Source of the DNA: Leeuwenhoekiella nanhaiensis | GTDB taxonomy: Bacteria; Bacteroidota; Bacteroidia; Flavobacteriales; Flavobacteriaceae | Direction of reading: 5' to 3' | Assembly: GCF_002744755.1 (NCBI RefSeq) | Contig: NZ_KZ319290.1 | Span: 124,001-188,000, forward strand | DNA: 64,000 nucleotides | In this document: positions 9,929-20,408 of the stretch, in pieces | Position numbering within the stretch: the first letter of the stretch is position 1 | How the letters are laid out: each line of letters opens with the position of its first letter | The notes under the pieces: generated by a model | Database searches by the model: none | Seen by the model: the letters and a program-made list of their open reading frames with translations, nothing else | Told to the model about the DNA's origin: nothing | Translations under genes and position numbers: made by a program

Positions 9929-12484
9929 TTAACCACATTTTGAGGAACCGCAATCTTTACAGGTAAGACAACCTTCCTGATAGATTAATTGCGAGGAATT
10001 GCAATTGTCACATTTTTGCTTGCGGGCTTCGGTGCCATCTGCTACATAGCGTTTTAGGGCACGCGCTACACCATTTTTCCAGGTGTTGATAGAAGCGCTG
10101 TCAAGCTGCAAACTATTGGTCAGTTCAACGGCTTTTTCGATAGGCATTCCATAACGAAGTGTGGTTGAAATGAGCTTGGCGTAGTTCCAGTATTCCGGGT
10201 CAAATTTATGGGAGAGCCCTTCAATAGTGGTTTTATAACCTCTCTTGTTTTTGTACTGGAAATCGTAGCGCGAGCTTCCGTCCTCGTTTCGGTTTTTGAT
10301 AATGAGCCCCCCTTCAACCCAACGCGGAATTAAGATTCCGTCTTCATCGTCGGCGATTCCTGTAAAAATCTCATAAGGCTTTCCACCAATCAAGCCAATG
10401 AAGGCAATCCATTTCTCTTTGTTATTTTGAAAACGAACGATGTCAGCTTCCAGCACCTGTGGTCTTTTCGTAGGGAATGGCGTTAGCGTATCGCTTTCTT
10501 CTTCCTCTTTCTTTTCGTCATTAGAAATAAGAACTCCGGAGCGAGAACCATCACGGTAGACTGTAACACCCTTACAGCCGGCCTCCCAGGCTTCCAGATA
10601 CAATTTGCCTACCAGCTCTTCATCCACATCATTAGGAAGGTTAATGGTAACACTGATGCTGTGATCTACCCATTTTTGTACCGCTCCCTGCATGCGGACT
10701 TTGTTGAGCCAGTCCACGTCGTTTGAAGTGGCTTCAAAGTAAGGCGATTTGGCTACGATAGCATTCAATTCTTCCTGACTGTAATTTTTGTCAGTTGCGA
10801 TACCATTAGCCTGCATCCATTCTTTAAAACGGTGGTGAAAAACCACATACTCTTCCCAGCTGTCGCCTACTTCGTCTACAAAATCAACGCGGGCTTCCTT
10901 GTCATTCGGATTTACCTTGCGACGACGCTTGTACACCGGTAAAAATACGGGTTCGATACCTGAAGTGGTCTGAGTCATCAAGCTGGTTGTGCCTGTTGGA
11001 GCAATAGTTAACAGGGCGATGTTACGACGGCCATACTCGAGCATATCGTAGTATAATTTTTCATCAGCTTTTTTAAGACGTTGTATGAACGGATTGTCTT
11101 TTTCGCGTTCCGAGTCGAAGATCGGGAAAGCACCACGTTCTTTGGCTGCGTAAACCGAAGCACGGTAAGCTTCAATGGCAATGGTTTTGTGAATTTCTAC
11201 TGAAAAATCAATGCCTTTTTCGCTTCCGTATTTGACTCCCAATGCAGCCAGCATATCTCCTTCGGCAGTGATACCAATACCGGTACGTCTTCCTTCTTCA
11301 GCCTTTTTCTTGATATTTAACCAAAGATTGCGCTCTACCTGTTTTACTTCTTCACTTTCGGGGTCGGCATCAATTTTAGCTAAAATAGCATCTACTTTTT
11401 CAAGTTCCAAGTCAATAATGTCATCCATGATGCGCTGAGCACGTGCGATGTGTTTTTTAAATAAATCAAAGTTGAAAGTCGCCTTATCGGTAAACGGATT
11501 TTCGACATACGAAAACAGGTTAATCGCGAGCAAACGGCACGAATCATAAGGACATAGCGGAATCTCGCCACACGGATTTGTGGAAACCGTTTTATAACCC
11601 AGATCGGCATAACAATCGGGTACAGACTCCCGGGCAATGGTATCCCAGAATAAGATTCCGGGTTCTGCAGATTTCCAAGCGTTGTGAACAATTTTTTTCC
11701 AAAGTTTTTCGGCTTCAATCTCTTTTTGGTTAACCGGGTTTGGGCTGAAAATAGGGTACTTCTGAGTATAGTTTTTCTTGTCGCGGACAGCCCGCATAAA
11801 GCCATCATCAATACGTACCGAAACGTTTGCGCCGGTCACTTTACCCTGTTCCATCTTGGCGTCTATAAAATCTTCAGCATCGGGGTGGTTAATAGAAACC
11901 GAAAGCATCAGGGCGCCTCTACGACCGTCCTGAGCCACTTCGCGGGTGCTGTTTGAATAGCGCTCCATAAAAGGCACGAGACCGGTTGAGGTAAGTGCCG
12001 AATTTTTTACGGCTGAACCTTTTGGTCTGATGTGAGAAAGGTCGTGACCTACACCGCCGCGACGCTTCATCAATTGTACCTGTTCCTGATCAATTTTCAT
12101 AATCCCTCCGTAGGAGTCAGACTCACCACTGTTGCCAATCACAAAACAATTGGAAAGCGAACCTACCTGATACGGATTGCCTATTCCGGCCATTGGACTT
12201 CCCTGTGGGACGATGTATTTAAAGTCTTTGATCAGGTCAAAAACTTCCTGCTCGCTCATAGGGTTGGGATAGCGAGACTCAATACGTGCGATTTCTGCAG
12301 CGATACGACGATGCATATCGTCTGGTGTTTTTTCGTAAAGATTTCCGTCAGAATCTTTAAGGGCATATTTATTGACCCAAACACGTGCGGCAAGATCATC
12401 ACCTTTAAAATAGTCAAGAGAAGCTTTAAAAGCCTCATCCTGCGTAAACGTTTTAGAAGCGGGTGCTTTGGTTTGTGTAGGCAT
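9929..12484 (-). CDS. nrdJ: B12-dependent (class II) ribonucleoside-diphosphate reductase
   Basis: 851 residues. It reduces ribonucleotides to deoxyribonucleotides using adenosylcobalamin to make the thiyl radical, so it does not need oxygen. Visible are LSNCFVIGNSGESDSYGG with the first redox Cys, STNPCGEIPLCPYDSCRLLAINL with the active-site NPCGEI, and PTGTTSLM (phosphate binding). The C-terminus ends in a Cys-rich zinc-ribbon-like tail (CDNCNS... CLTCKDCGSSKCG) that supplies re-reducing thiols in this subclass. I looked for a cobalamin riboswitch upstream and saw none. Monocistronic. Confidence 0.93.
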   Translation of the reverse strand: MPTQTKAPASKTFTQDEAFKASLDYFKGDDLAARVWVNKYALKDSDGNLYEKTPDDMHRRIAAEIARIESRYPNPMSEQEVFDLIKDFKYIVPQGSPMAGIGNPYQVGSLSNCFVIGNSGESDSYGGIMKIDQEQVQLMKRRGGVGHDLSHIRPKGSAVKNSALTSTGLVPFMERYSNSTREVAQDGRRGALMLSVSINHPDAEDFIDAKMEQGKVTGANVSVRIDDGFMRAVRDKKNYTQKYPIFSPNPVNQKEIEAEKLWKKIVHNAWKSAEPGILFWDTIARESVPDCYADLGYKTVSTNPCGEIPLCPYDSCRLLAINLFSYVENPFTDKATFNFDLFKKHIARAQRIMDDIIDLELEKVDAILAKIDADPESEEVKQVERNLWLNIKKKAEEGRRTGIGITAEGDMLAALGVKYGSEKGIDFSVEIHKTIAIEAYRASVYAAKERGAFPIFDSEREKDNPFIQRLKKADEKLYYDMLEYGRRNIALLTIAPTGTTSLMTQTTSGIEPVFLPVYKRRRKVNPNDKEARVDFVDEVGDSWEEYVVFHHRFKEWMQANGIATDKNYSQEELNAIVAKSPYFEATSNDVDWLNKVRMQGAVQKWVDHSISVTINLPNDVDEELVGKLYLEAWEAGCKGVTVYRDGSRSGVLISNDEKKEEEESDTLTPFPTKRPQVLEADIVRFQNNKEKWIAFIGLIGGKPYEIFTGIADDEDGILIPRWVEGGLIIKNRNEDGSSRYDFQYKNKRGYKTTIEGLSHKFDPEYWNYAKLISTTLRYGMPIEKAVELTNSLQLDSASINTWKNGVARALKRYVADGTEARKQKCDNCNSSQLIYQEGCLTCKDCGSSKCG

Positions 12485-12934
12485 AGGTAAGATTTTAGAA
12501 TTTAATTGCTCAGATTTTCAACGGTGAAGGTACATAATTTCAGAAGGTATAAAAGCGGGTGTATTTTAAAAGTTATCAAAAAATAAATGTAAATAACTTA
12601 TTATCATTGATTTGAAAATTTATCAACACCGAAAAGTTGACAAAAAAATACATTTTTTAATCGCTTAGTGTTGCTGAGTTTTAACTGCTGAAAATCAGCA
12701 ATCCAGATTTAAGTTAGGCTTGTGAGGTGCTTTAGTTGCAATAGTATTCAGCAATGAGAAATGACTCCTAAGGGCGTGTCTTTTTACATCAATTTTCAGA
12801 ATAGTTGTGTACTGCTTTTTTGAGTTTGAGAGTGGGATAAGCTGATTGAGGTAGAAGTATTTTTAAGTTCGATTTGTGTTTAAATAACTGTAAATCAATT
12901 TATTAAAAGGTTAAAGAAATCAAAAAGATATTTA
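12485..12934. other. long intergenic region between nrdJ and secDF
   Basis: With the secDF promoter next to it, this is a 539-bp AT-rich spacer between divergent genes. I see no ORF with coding character, no riboswitch core and no strong hairpin. TTATCAACA at 12615-12623 is one base from a DnaA box but stands alone. The nrdJ promoter must lie in the left part, but I found no clear TAnnTTTG on the minus strand. Confidence 0.5.
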
Positions 12935-12965
12935 TTGGCATTTCTGCCTTGAAACCCTATATTTG
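12935..12965 (+). promoter_or_regulatory. secDF promoter
   Basis: TTG (12935-12937), a 20-nt spacer and TATATTTG (12958-12965): an exact TTG-N20-TAnnTTTG promoter 58 nt before the ATG. Confidence 0.7.
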
Positions 12966-13023
12966 CACGTTTTACAAAATCGCCCGAAAAACCTTCGGGA
13001 AGAATTAATAAATAGTATAAGTA

Positions 13024-16000
13024 ATGCAAAATAAAGGACTCATTAGAGTATTTGCGATTTTATTTGGGTTGGTGAGTTTGTACCAACTTTCGTTCACGTA
13101 TTTTACCAACCAGGCTGAGGATAAGGCGGCTGCATATGCAGAGCAACAGGTGCCTACCACAGTAGCGGATTATGTAGATGTTAGGGGAGAAGTGGCTCGT
13201 CAATATCTGGATTCTGTAGGTAATGAGCCTATCGCTTTAGGTATCACCTATAACGATGCCAAAGAGAAAGAGCTTAATAAAGGTCTGGATCTTAAAGGGG
13301 GTATGAACGCGATTTTAGAGATTTCTGTTGCAGACATCCTAAGAGGTTTGAGCAATAACTCAACTGATCCCGCATTCAACCAGGCATTAGATCAGGCAGC
13401 TGAAGCACAAAAAGACAGTCAGAATTCATTTCTAGATAATTTCTTTGATGCTTTTGAGGCAATTCCTGGTGACAATAAATTAGCATCTCCAGATATCTTT
13501 GCCAATACTACTTTGGGCGAAAAGGTAAACTTCAACATGACTAATGATGAAATTAAACCTGTAATTCGTCGTGAAGTTGAAGAGTCGATTAAATCAGCTT
13601 TCGAAGTATTGCGTAACCGTATCGATAAGTTTGGGGTAACTCAGCCTAATATTCAGCGTTTAGATAATCAATCGCGTATTCTTATTGAGCTTCCTGGTGC
13701 AACAGACATTGAGCGTGTACGTTTTCAGTTAGAGAGTACTGCTCAGTTAGAGTTTTATAAAACCGTTTTTGCAGCTGAGGCAGCACCTTACCTTATAGAA
13801 GTAAACAGCATTCTTAAAGATCTTGTAGCTCCGGCAGAAGAAGAGGAAGAAGTTGCTGAAGTTCAGGATTCTACCGAAACTACTGACGATTCTATTGAAG
13901 AATTACTTGCCAGCGAAGAAGATTCTATAAGCCCAGCGGCTCAAAATAATCCACTGTTTGAGCGTTTCAGCTTTAACCCGGCTATTCAGCAATACGGTCA
14001 GGCACCTGTAATAGGTTATGCGCAAACAAAAGATACGGCTACCATTAACAGCTATCTGTCAAAACCTGAAGTGGTACGTGCAAGACCACAAAACCTGCGT
14101 TATGCTAAATTCCGCTGGGGAACTGCAGAAGAGGATAGTGATGTTGTAGCGCTTTATGCATTACAATCTGATCGTGCCGGTAACCCTGCAATGGATGGTG
14201 ATGTAGTTCAGGACTCACGTCAGCAATACACGCAAATGGGACTACCATCTGTAGGAATTGATTTTGAAGGACAGGGCCCCAGCCAGTGGGCAAAACTAAC
14301 CGGTGAAGTTGCAGCTGATGGTAGCGCTATCGCTATTGTTCTTGACGGAACGGTGTATTCTGCAGCTACTGCTAAACAGGAAATTAAAAATGGAGGTACT
14401 GAGATTTCAGGAAGCTTTACGGTAACCGAAGCTCAGGATCTTGCTAACGTATTGAAAGCGGGTAAACTTCCTGCTTCTGCAAAAATTATATCTTACGATG
14501 TAGTGGGTCCTTCTTTAGGACAGGAGGCTATTAACAGCGGTTTGATTTCGTTTGTGATCGCTTTGCTTTTGGTCTTGGTATGGATGATATTCTACTACGG
14601 TAAAGCCGGTGCGTTTGCAGACGTTGCCCTTGCAGTAAACATTTTGTTCATCTTTGGTATTCTTGCAGGTCTTGGTGCTGTGTTAACGCTGCCTGGTATT
14701 GCGGGTATCGTTTTGACCATTGGTATGTCTGTAGATGCTAACGTACTGATCTTTGAGCGTATTAAAGAAGAATTGGCCAAGGGCAAGTCTCAGAAAGATG
14801 CGATCAAAGATGGTTTCAATAATGCGTTGTCATCCATTCTTGATGCAAACATCACAACCTTCCTTACGGCTTTAATCCTGTTCTTATTTGGTACAGGACC
14901 TATTCAAGGTTTCGCTACAACCTTAATGATAGGTATTGGTACTTCGTTATTTACTGCAATTTTCGTTACCCGTCTGTTTATTGATGGTTACGGTAAAAAC
15001 GGAAAATCTCTAGAATTTTGTACCGCAGCAACACGTAATCTGTTTGCAAATTTCAACAAGGACTTTCTTGCCAAGCGTAAGATTGCATACCTCATAAGTG
15101 GTGCTTTGATTGTTGTTAGTATTATTTCATTGTTCACTAACAGTCTTGATCAGGGTGTTGACTTCGTGGGAGGTCGTAACTACACCGTGCGTTTTGAGCA
15201 ACCCGTAAATGCTACAGAGGTTGAGCAGAATCTGATTGCAGAACTGGAGAGTGCTCAGGCTAAAACATACGGCGAGGCTAACCAGCTTAAGATTACAACT
15301 AAGTATCGTATTGATGAAGAGGCATCTGAAGTAGATGACGATATTCAGCAGAAATTATATACTGCTTTAAAATCGTATTTGCCTGCGGATCTTACTTTTG
15401 AGCAGTTTGTTAAAGGTGGTTCAAGTGAAGCGAAAATTGGTCTGCTAGAGTATAACAAGGTTGGCCCTACTATTGCAGATGATATCAAGAGAGATTCATT
15501 CTGGGCAGTTTTAGGATCACTTGTAGTGGTATTCCTGTATATTCTTTTACGCTTTAGAAGATGGCAATTCTCATTGGGTGCAGTTGCGGCTGTTTTCCAC
15601 GATGTACTTATTGTATTGGGTATTTTCTCTTTGACGTATAAGTTTATGCCATTTAATATGGAAATTGACCAGTCATTCATCGCGGCGATTCTTACCGTAA
15701 TTGGTTACTCGCTTAACGATACCGTGGTTGTGTTTGACCGTATTCGTGAGTTTATGAAAGAATATGGAGAGTCGCGTAAAATGGGTGTGATTATCAATCA
15801 GGCGATTAACAGTACCATTAGCCGTACCTTAAATACCTCGATGACCACCTTAATCGTATTGCTTGCCATCTTCATCTTTGGTGGAGCAAGTATTATGGGC
15901 TTTATGTTTGCATTGATTGTAGGTGTGGTTGTAGGTACCTATTCTTCGATCTTTATCGCAACGCCGGTAATGTTTGATACGATTCAAAAGAAGGCTCTTA

Positions 16001-16038
16001 AGCCCGAAAAACAAAAAGAAGAGGAGCCGGTAGCTTAA
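13024..16038 (+). CDS. secDF: protein translocase subunit SecDF (fused)
   Basis: 1004 residues, SecD and SecF in one chain. SecDF uses the proton gradient to pull proteins through the SecYEG channel on the periplasmic side. Residues 1-30 form the first membrane segment; LNKGLDLKGGMNAILEI is the SecD signature; a long periplasmic region with an acidic insert (EEEEEVAEVQDSTETTDD, near residue 275) follows; the first transmembrane cluster starts near 505 (INSGLISFVIALLLVLV). SecF begins near 690 with VDFVGGRNYTVRF and a second transmembrane cluster (SLNDTVVVFDRIRE). The fused form is normal in Bacteroidota. Confidence 0.96.
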   Translation: MQNKGLIRVFAILFGLVSLYQLSFTYFTNQAEDKAAAYAEQQVPTTVADYVDVRGEVARQYLDSVGNEPIALGITYNDAKEKELNKGLDLKGGMNAILEISVADILRGLSNNSTDPAFNQALDQAAEAQKDSQNSFLDNFFDAFEAIPGDNKLASPDIFANTTLGEKVNFNMTNDEIKPVIRREVEESIKSAFEVLRNRIDKFGVTQPNIQRLDNQSRILIELPGATDIERVRFQLESTAQLEFYKTVFAAEAAPYLIEVNSILKDLVAPAEEEEEVAEVQDSTETTDDSIEELLASEEDSISPAAQNNPLFERFSFNPAIQQYGQAPVIGYAQTKDTATINSYLSKPEVVRARPQNLRYAKFRWGTAEEDSDVVALYALQSDRAGNPAMDGDVVQDSRQQYTQMGLPSVGIDFEGQGPSQWAKLTGEVAADGSAIAIVLDGTVYSAATAKQEIKNGGTEISGSFTVTEAQDLANVLKAGKLPASAKIISYDVVGPSLGQEAINSGLISFVIALLLVLVWMIFYYGKAGAFADVALAVNILFIFGILAGLGAVLTLPGIAGIVLTIGMSVDANVLIFERIKEELAKGKSQKDAIKDGFNNALSSILDANITTFLTALILFLFGTGPIQGFATTLMIGIGTSLFTAIFVTRLFIDGYGKNGKSLEFCTAATRNLFANFNKDFLAKRKIAYLISGALIVVSIISLFTNSLDQGVDFVGGRNYTVRFEQPVNATEVEQNLIAELESAQAKTYGEANQLKITTKYRIDEEASEVDDDIQQKLYTALKSYLPADLTFEQFVKGGSSEAKIGLLEYNKVGPTIADDIKRDSFWAVLGSLVVVFLYILLRFRRWQFSLGAVAAVFHDVLIVLGIFSLTYKFMPFNMEIDQSFIAAILTVIGYSLNDTVVVFDRIREFMKEYGESRKMGVIINQAINSTISRTLNTSMTTLIVLLAIFIFGGASIMGFMFALIVGVVVGTYSSIFIATPVMFDTIQKKALKPEKQKEEEPVA

Positions 16039-16060
16039 GCTTTCCGACTTTGTCAGATAA

Positions 16061-16097
16061 AAAGAAACCCGATAGTGAAAGCTATCGGGTTTCTTTT
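16061..16097. terminator. bidirectional terminator secDF / glsA
   Basis: AAAGAAACCCGATAG / CTATCGGGTTTCTTT, 15-bp stem with T-rich flanks on both strands, between converging secDF and glsA. Confidence 0.92.
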
Positions 16098-16115
16098 ATT
16101 TTAAAATGAACGGTT

Positions 16116-17033
16116 TTAAAAAACAGATTGCTCAGTTTTAGTAGTAAGCAATTCTAAAGCTCTCATACCGCGCTCCGAATTCCCTTTGCTGTTAAGGGGT
16201 GGGCTCCACACGGCGACGCTGTAATGTCTGGGGTGTACCGCCACTATACCGCCGCCTACGCCACTTTTTCCGGGTAAGCCTATGCTGAATGCAAACTCGC
16301 CTGATTCGTCGTAAAAACCGCAGGTAATCATCAAAGCGTTGATGCGTTTGGCAAGCATTGGGTTAAGAACTGCAGCTTCTTTGCTCAGATCGTATTTGCC
16401 GTAATTCAGAAATATGGTAAAGGCCTTTGCAAGCTGCTTACAGCTCATCACAATGGAGCATTGGTGGAAGTAAAAATCAAGTACAGCATCTACCTCATGG
16501 TTGATGTTGCCAAAATCTTTCATCAAATGGGTGAGCGAAGCGTTTCGGTCTTTGTGTTGCATTTCGGAAGCTGCAACTTTTTCATCGTAATTGATGCTTT
16601 GATCACCGGCTACGTCGCGCACAAATTGCAAGAAGTCTTCTTTGGGATTCTTGAGTTCGGTAAGCAGTATATCTGCAACTACCAACGCGCCCGCGTTGAT
16701 AAAGGGGTTGCGCGGAATGCCTTTTTCATACTCAAGCTGTACCAGCGAATTAAAGGGATCTCCTGAGGGTTCAACACCAATACGGTTCCAAATGCTGTTT
16801 CCTTTTAGTTTGAGAACCAACGCAAGGCTGAGTACTTTAGAAATACTCTGAATCGAAAAGCGCTCGTGCGAGTCGCCGGTAGCATACGATTTCCCGTCTG
16901 TGCATTGCAGGTAAATTCCAAATTTTCCGGGATCAACTTTTCCCAATTCCGGAATATAGGTAGCAACTTTTCCTGTGTTTTTTAAGGCTGAAGTTTCTGC
17001 GGTAATTTCTTCTAGTATTTGCTGGTAATTCAT
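16116..17033 (-). CDS. glsA: glutaminase
   Basis: 305 residues, the normal length of the serine-type glutaminase family, which hydrolyses glutamine to glutamate and ammonia. The beta-lactamase-like SxxK is seen in FSIQSISKVLSLAL, with NPFINAGALV and the glycine-rich GKSGVGGGIVAV near the C-terminus as the substrate-site signatures. It is the last gene of a leftward run lgt-DUF192-glsA (40 nt after the DUF192 gene). It ends at the strong hairpin shared with secDF. Confidence 0.94.
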   Translation of the reverse strand: MNYQQILEEITAETSALKNTGKVATYIPELGKVDPGKFGIYLQCTDGKSYATGDSHERFSIQSISKVLSLALVLKLKGNSIWNRIGVEPSGDPFNSLVQLEYEKGIPRNPFINAGALVVADILLTELKNPKEDFLQFVRDVAGDQSINYDEKVAASEMQHKDRNASLTHLMKDFGNINHEVDAVLDFYFHQCSIVMSCKQLAKAFTIFLNYGKYDLSKEAAVLNPMLAKRINALMITCGFYDESGEFAFSIGLPGKSGVGGGIVAVHPRHYSVAVWSPPLNSKGNSERGMRALELLTTKTEQSVF

Positions 17034-17073
17034 TCCTTAAAGATACTAGGTTTTCACAAGCTAAGTCGATTAT

Positions 17074-17553
17074 TTAGTCGCGTTTCCAGCTAATGGAATC
17101 GCCTTCCTGAATATTCCATTGGGCAGCAGCACCCGCATTGACTTCTAATACGTATTGAACAGGTACTTCTGAAGGCAGGCTGCTTTCGTCAAGCGGTTTG
17201 GCATTTTTGATAATGGTAGCGATCTTTTGATCTTTAGTAATGAAAAACAGGTCAAGCGGAATGTAGGTGTTTTTCATATAGAAATTATGAGGCCTTTCGT
17301 CTTCAAAAATGAAAAGCATACCCTGATTGGGCTCCATCGACTCCCGGTACATCAGGCCGGTTTCGATCTCGTAAGCGGTCTCTGCAAGTTCTATGCTTAA
17401 CGAAACAACACTACTATCTTTCTTGAAAATCTCCAGACTTCCCTCAGGAGTAAACGTGATTTTCTCCTGTTTAAGACTTTCGGTATTTGAGTTTGTTTTC
17501 TCTTTACAGCTAAGGGCGAAAAAGAGCAGCAAGCTTAAGAGCAGGTAGCGCAT
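17074..17553 (-). CDS. DUF192 family lipoprotein
   Basis: 159 residues. MRYLLLSLLLFFALSC gives a lipobox with Cys16. The DUF192 core follows: a VSLSIELAETAYEIETGLMYRE stretch, MLFIFEDERPHNFYMKNTYIPLDLFFI and VLEVNAGAAAQWNIQEGD. DUF192 proteins are small beta-barrel proteins of unknown biochemical role, usually exported. It lies 4 nt after lgt, whose product lipidates prolipoproteins; this pairing may only be operon convenience. The domain call is firm, the function unknown. Confidence 0.88.
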   Translation of the reverse strand: MRYLLLSLLLFFALSCKEKTNSNTESLKQEKITFTPEGSLEIFKKDSSVVSLSIELAETAYEIETGLMYRESMEPNQGMLFIFEDERPHNFYMKNTYIPLDLFFITKDQKIATIIKNAKPLDESSLPSEVPVQYVLEVNAGAAAQWNIQEGDSISWKRD

Positions 17554-17557
17554 AATT

Positions 17558-18502
17558 TTAAGAATTGGGATACTCAGGTTGTTTCTTTTGGTTTAGTGCT
17601 CTGGCGACGAAAAAGATTCCAACCAAAATAAAGGGAATACTAAGAATCTGCCCGGTATTGAATCCAAAAATCCAGTCTTCTCTACCTTCTACCTGTGCGC
17701 GTTTAAAGAACTCGACTACAAAGCGTACACTCCAAAGCAGAATAAGGAAGAGCCCGAATAAAAAACCTTCTTTTTTACGCAGGCCGGTTTTCCAATAGAC
17801 AAACATCAGGATCAGGAACACAAAAACATAGCCTGTAGCTTCCATTAACTGACCGGGGTAGCGGTAGGGGATTTCAGCGATCAGATTTGCAAATTGAGGG
17901 TCATCGGTAAGCGCCTGATAGGCCTTTTGTTCATTAGGAATACCTGTTAATCGCTGTACTTCATATTTGTTGTATTGATCCTGAACAAACTTAATCCCGA
18001 TGTCCGAATCTGTGACCTTGCCAACCATTTCTGAGTTGAAAAAGTTACCGATACGCACAAAAATCGCACCCAGGGAAACCGGAAGAATAACCCGGTCTAA
18101 AAGCCAGAGTACACTTTTCTTCAACACTTTTTTATTGTACAGGTACATGGCGATAATCATACCTATTGCAGCCCCGTGACTTGCAAGCCCCTGAAAACCG
18201 GTGTATTCAATTTCCGGTACAAATCTAAAAGGAAGGAAGACTGAAAGCGGGTCTTCCCAGAGTAGTTCGGTTTGATAGAAAAACACGTGGCCCAGACGAG
18301 CGCCAATGAGAATGGCGAGTACAGAATAAATAAATAGCGGATCCAATTTTTCTTCTTCTACGCTTTCCTTTTTGTACACGTTTTTCATAATGTACCATCC
18401 CAAAGAAAAGGCGATGACAAACATTAAGCTGTAATAGTGAATTGTAAAAAAACCAAGGTCTAAGCCGGTTGAAGGATTCCAGGTCATTTTTAAAGGAAGC
18501 AT
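17558..18502 (-). CDS. lgt: prolipoprotein diacylglyceryl transferase
   Basis: 314 residues, about seven membrane segments. Lgt transfers diacylglycerol from phosphatidylglycerol to the lipobox Cys, the first step of lipoprotein maturation; this window encodes many lipoprotein clients. The family signature is visible as FVRIGNFFNSEMVGKVTD near residue 150, with the early LGARLGHVFFY and late FVVEFFKRAQVEG stretches. The N-terminus MLPLKMTWNPSTGLDLGFFTIHYYSLMF has a second possible start at Met6; I kept the first. Confidence 0.94.
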   Translation of the reverse strand: MLPLKMTWNPSTGLDLGFFTIHYYSLMFVIAFSLGWYIMKNVYKKESVEEEKLDPLFIYSVLAILIGARLGHVFFYQTELLWEDPLSVFLPFRFVPEIEYTGFQGLASHGAAIGMIIAMYLYNKKVLKKSVLWLLDRVILPVSLGAIFVRIGNFFNSEMVGKVTDSDIGIKFVQDQYNKYEVQRLTGIPNEQKAYQALTDDPQFANLIAEIPYRYPGQLMEATGYVFVFLILMFVYWKTGLRKKEGFLFGLFLILLWSVRFVVEFFKRAQVEGREDWIFGFNTGQILSIPFILVGIFFVARALNQKKQPEYPNS

Positions 18503-18619
18503 ATTTAATCTGTATTAGGGCTGTAAATATAGCAAAGCCGAAAGGCTTCTAGGATTAATTTTAGGTTTTTATTGACGCCGCCAAAGGGGGGGTAACGGTA
18601 GGTGAGATCAGTGCTGGTT

Positions 18620-18865
18620 TTAGGTTTTTTGTTTTGGGCTTACCGGTGGCACGGGGTCGTAGCCAGAACCTCCCCAGGGATTACAACTGGCGATACGTTT
18701 TGCTGCAAGCCAGAAGCCTTTAATAGGGCCGTGTTTCTGAATCGCCTCAACACTATAGTGGGAGCATGTGGGTGTATATCTGCAAGACGGTGGCAGCAGG
18801 GGTGAGAGCAATCGCTGATACAGTCTTATGGGAACTATTAAAAGGGATTGCGCAAACTTTTTCAC
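18620..18865 (-). CDS. yidD: membrane protein insertion efficiency factor YidD
   Basis: 81 residues, a normal length. YidD is a small inner-membrane-associated protein that helps YidC/Sec insert membrane proteins. Visible are the amphipathic N-terminus ([21 protein letters not shown]), the Cys motif [17 protein letters not shown] and the C-terminal [14 protein letters not shown]. It lies 12 nt after cysS and ends about 117 nt before lgt, so it belongs to folE-cysS-yidD and may be read through into lgt. Confidence 0.93.
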   Translation of the reverse strand: MKKFAQSLLIVPIRLYQRLLSPLLPPSCRYTPTCSHYSVEAIQKHGPIKGFWLAAKRIASCNPWGGSGYDPVPPVSPKQKT

Positions 18866-18877
18866 GTTGTATAATTC

Positions 18878-20368
18878 TTATCCCGATATGGTGAACGTTG
18901 TGCCTTCTCTGCCATCTTTAAGCTGAATACCGAGCTTCTGCAATTCATCGCGTATCTGGTCGCTGGTGGCAAAATCTTTATTGGCACGGGCTTCTTTACG
19001 TAACTGTATAAGCAGTTCTAAAGCACCGTTGAGCTTATCGGTATTGGCTTCTGCCGCTGCAGTAACATCTTCAAGACCCAGGATGTCAAAAACAAAAGCG
19101 CGAACACTTTGTTTAAAGTCTTCAAGATCGGTTTCAGAAATCTTTGCGCTACCGTCTTTAATATGATGAATAAATTTAACAGCCTCAAAAAGTTGCGCGA
19201 TGAGAATGGGGGAGTTAAAATCGTCATTCATGGCATCGTAGCACGCTTGTTTCCATCCGGCAATATCAATGCTGGTGCTCGCAGATGCTTTTAACGAGTC
19301 TAAAAGTCCGACAGCTTCCATCAGGCGGTTAAAACCTTTTTCGCTGGCAAGAAGGGCCTCGTTGCTGAAGTCTAATACACTGCGATAGTGTGCCTGCATC
19401 ACAAAAAACCGGGCTACAGCAGGTGAAAATCCTTTGGTTAAAAACGGACTGTCTCCTGTAAAAATCTGAGCTGGAAAAATATTGTTTCCATCACTCTTTG
19501 ACATCTTTTTCCCATTGAGCGTAAGCATATTAGCATGTAGCCAGTAGTTTACGGGATTTTTGCCATTTGACGCTTCAGACTGTGCAATCTCGCACTCGTG
19601 ATGTGGAAATTTTAAGTCCATTCCGCCGCCGTGAATGTCAAATTGTTCACCCAGGTATTTGGTGCTCATCGCAGTACACTCCAAATGCCAGCCCGGGAAA
19701 CCATCTCCCCAGGGAGAAGGCCAGCGCATAATGTGTTGTGGTTCGGCTTTTTTCCATAAAGCAAAATCCTGAGCGTTTTTCTTTTCGCTTTGCGCAGTAA
19801 GCTCACGGGTGTTTGCGATCATATCTTCCAGCTGACGGCCACTCAGCTTACCGTACTCGTGTGTTTCGTTGAACTTAATAACGTCAAAATACACGGAGCC
19901 ATTCTCTATGTAGGCATAGCCGTTGTCAAGAATTTCTTTTATGATTTCAATCTGCTCAATGATGTGACCGGTTGCTGTGGGTTCTATGCTGGGAGGCAGG
20001 CAATTGAATTTCTGTAATATATTATGAAAGTCAATGGTGTATTGCTGCACGACTTCCATCGGTTCAATTTGCTCGAGGCGGGCCTTCTTGGCAATTTTAT
20101 CTTCACCTTCATCAGCATCGTCAGTAAGGTGTCCGGCATCGGTGATGTTGCGTACATAACGTACTTTGTAACCCAAATGCTTCAGGTATCTGAAGATCAT
20201 GTCAAACGACATAAAGGTGCGTACGTTACCCAAATGAACATTACTGTAGACTGTAGGACCGCAAACGTACATCCCTACATTTCCTTCCAGTAAAGGTTGA
20301 AAGGTTTCTTTCTTTCCGCTTAGGGAATTGTATAAAGAGATGTTTTGTTTTTGGTACAGAGCCGTCAT
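18878..20368 (-). CDS. cysS: cysteine--tRNA ligase
   Basis: 496 residues, class I synthetase that charges tRNA-Cys. The HIGH motif is the variant HLGNVRTF (after [11 protein letters not shown], with the first zinc Cys), the zinc ligands continue with WHLECTAM and the HHECEIAQ region, and KMSKS is present as [11 protein letters not shown]. The C-terminal DALR-like part ([20 protein letters not shown]) is complete. It lies between folE (40 nt upstream) and yidD (12 nt downstream). Confidence 0.96.
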   Translation of the reverse strand: MTALYQKQNISLYNSLSGKKETFQPLLEGNVGMYVCGPTVYSNVHLGNVRTFMSFDMIFRYLKHLGYKVRYVRNITDAGHLTDDADEGEDKIAKKARLEQIEPMEVVQQYTIDFHNILQKFNCLPPSIEPTATGHIIEQIEIIKEILDNGYAYIENGSVYFDVIKFNETHEYGKLSGRQLEDMIANTRELTAQSEKKNAQDFALWKKAEPQHIMRWPSPWGDGFPGWHLECTAMSTKYLGEQFDIHGGGMDLKFPHHECEIAQSEASNGKNPVNYWLHANMLTLNGKKMSKSDGNNIFPAQIFTGDSPFLTKGFSPAVARFFVMQAHYRSVLDFSNEALLASEKGFNRLMEAVGLLDSLKASASTSIDIAGWKQACYDAMNDDFNSPILIAQLFEAVKFIHHIKDGSAKISETDLEDFKQSVRAFVFDILGLEDVTAAAEANTDKLNGALELLIQLRKEARANKDFATSDQIRDELQKLGIQLKDGREGTTFTISG

Positions 20369-20408
20369 AGCTGTGGTTTAAAATACAGTCTTGCTGTAAA
20401 ATTGAAGT

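Noticed and set aside
12615-12623. TTATCAACA resembling a DnaA box near nrdJ, with TGTTGATAA near 5418
   Set aside because: Single near-matches, no cluster, no dnaA or other origin genes nearby, so not evidence for an origin.
12485-13023. Cobalamin riboswitch upstream of the B12-dependent reductase
   Set aside because: I looked for the conserved B12-box and saw none on the minus strand.
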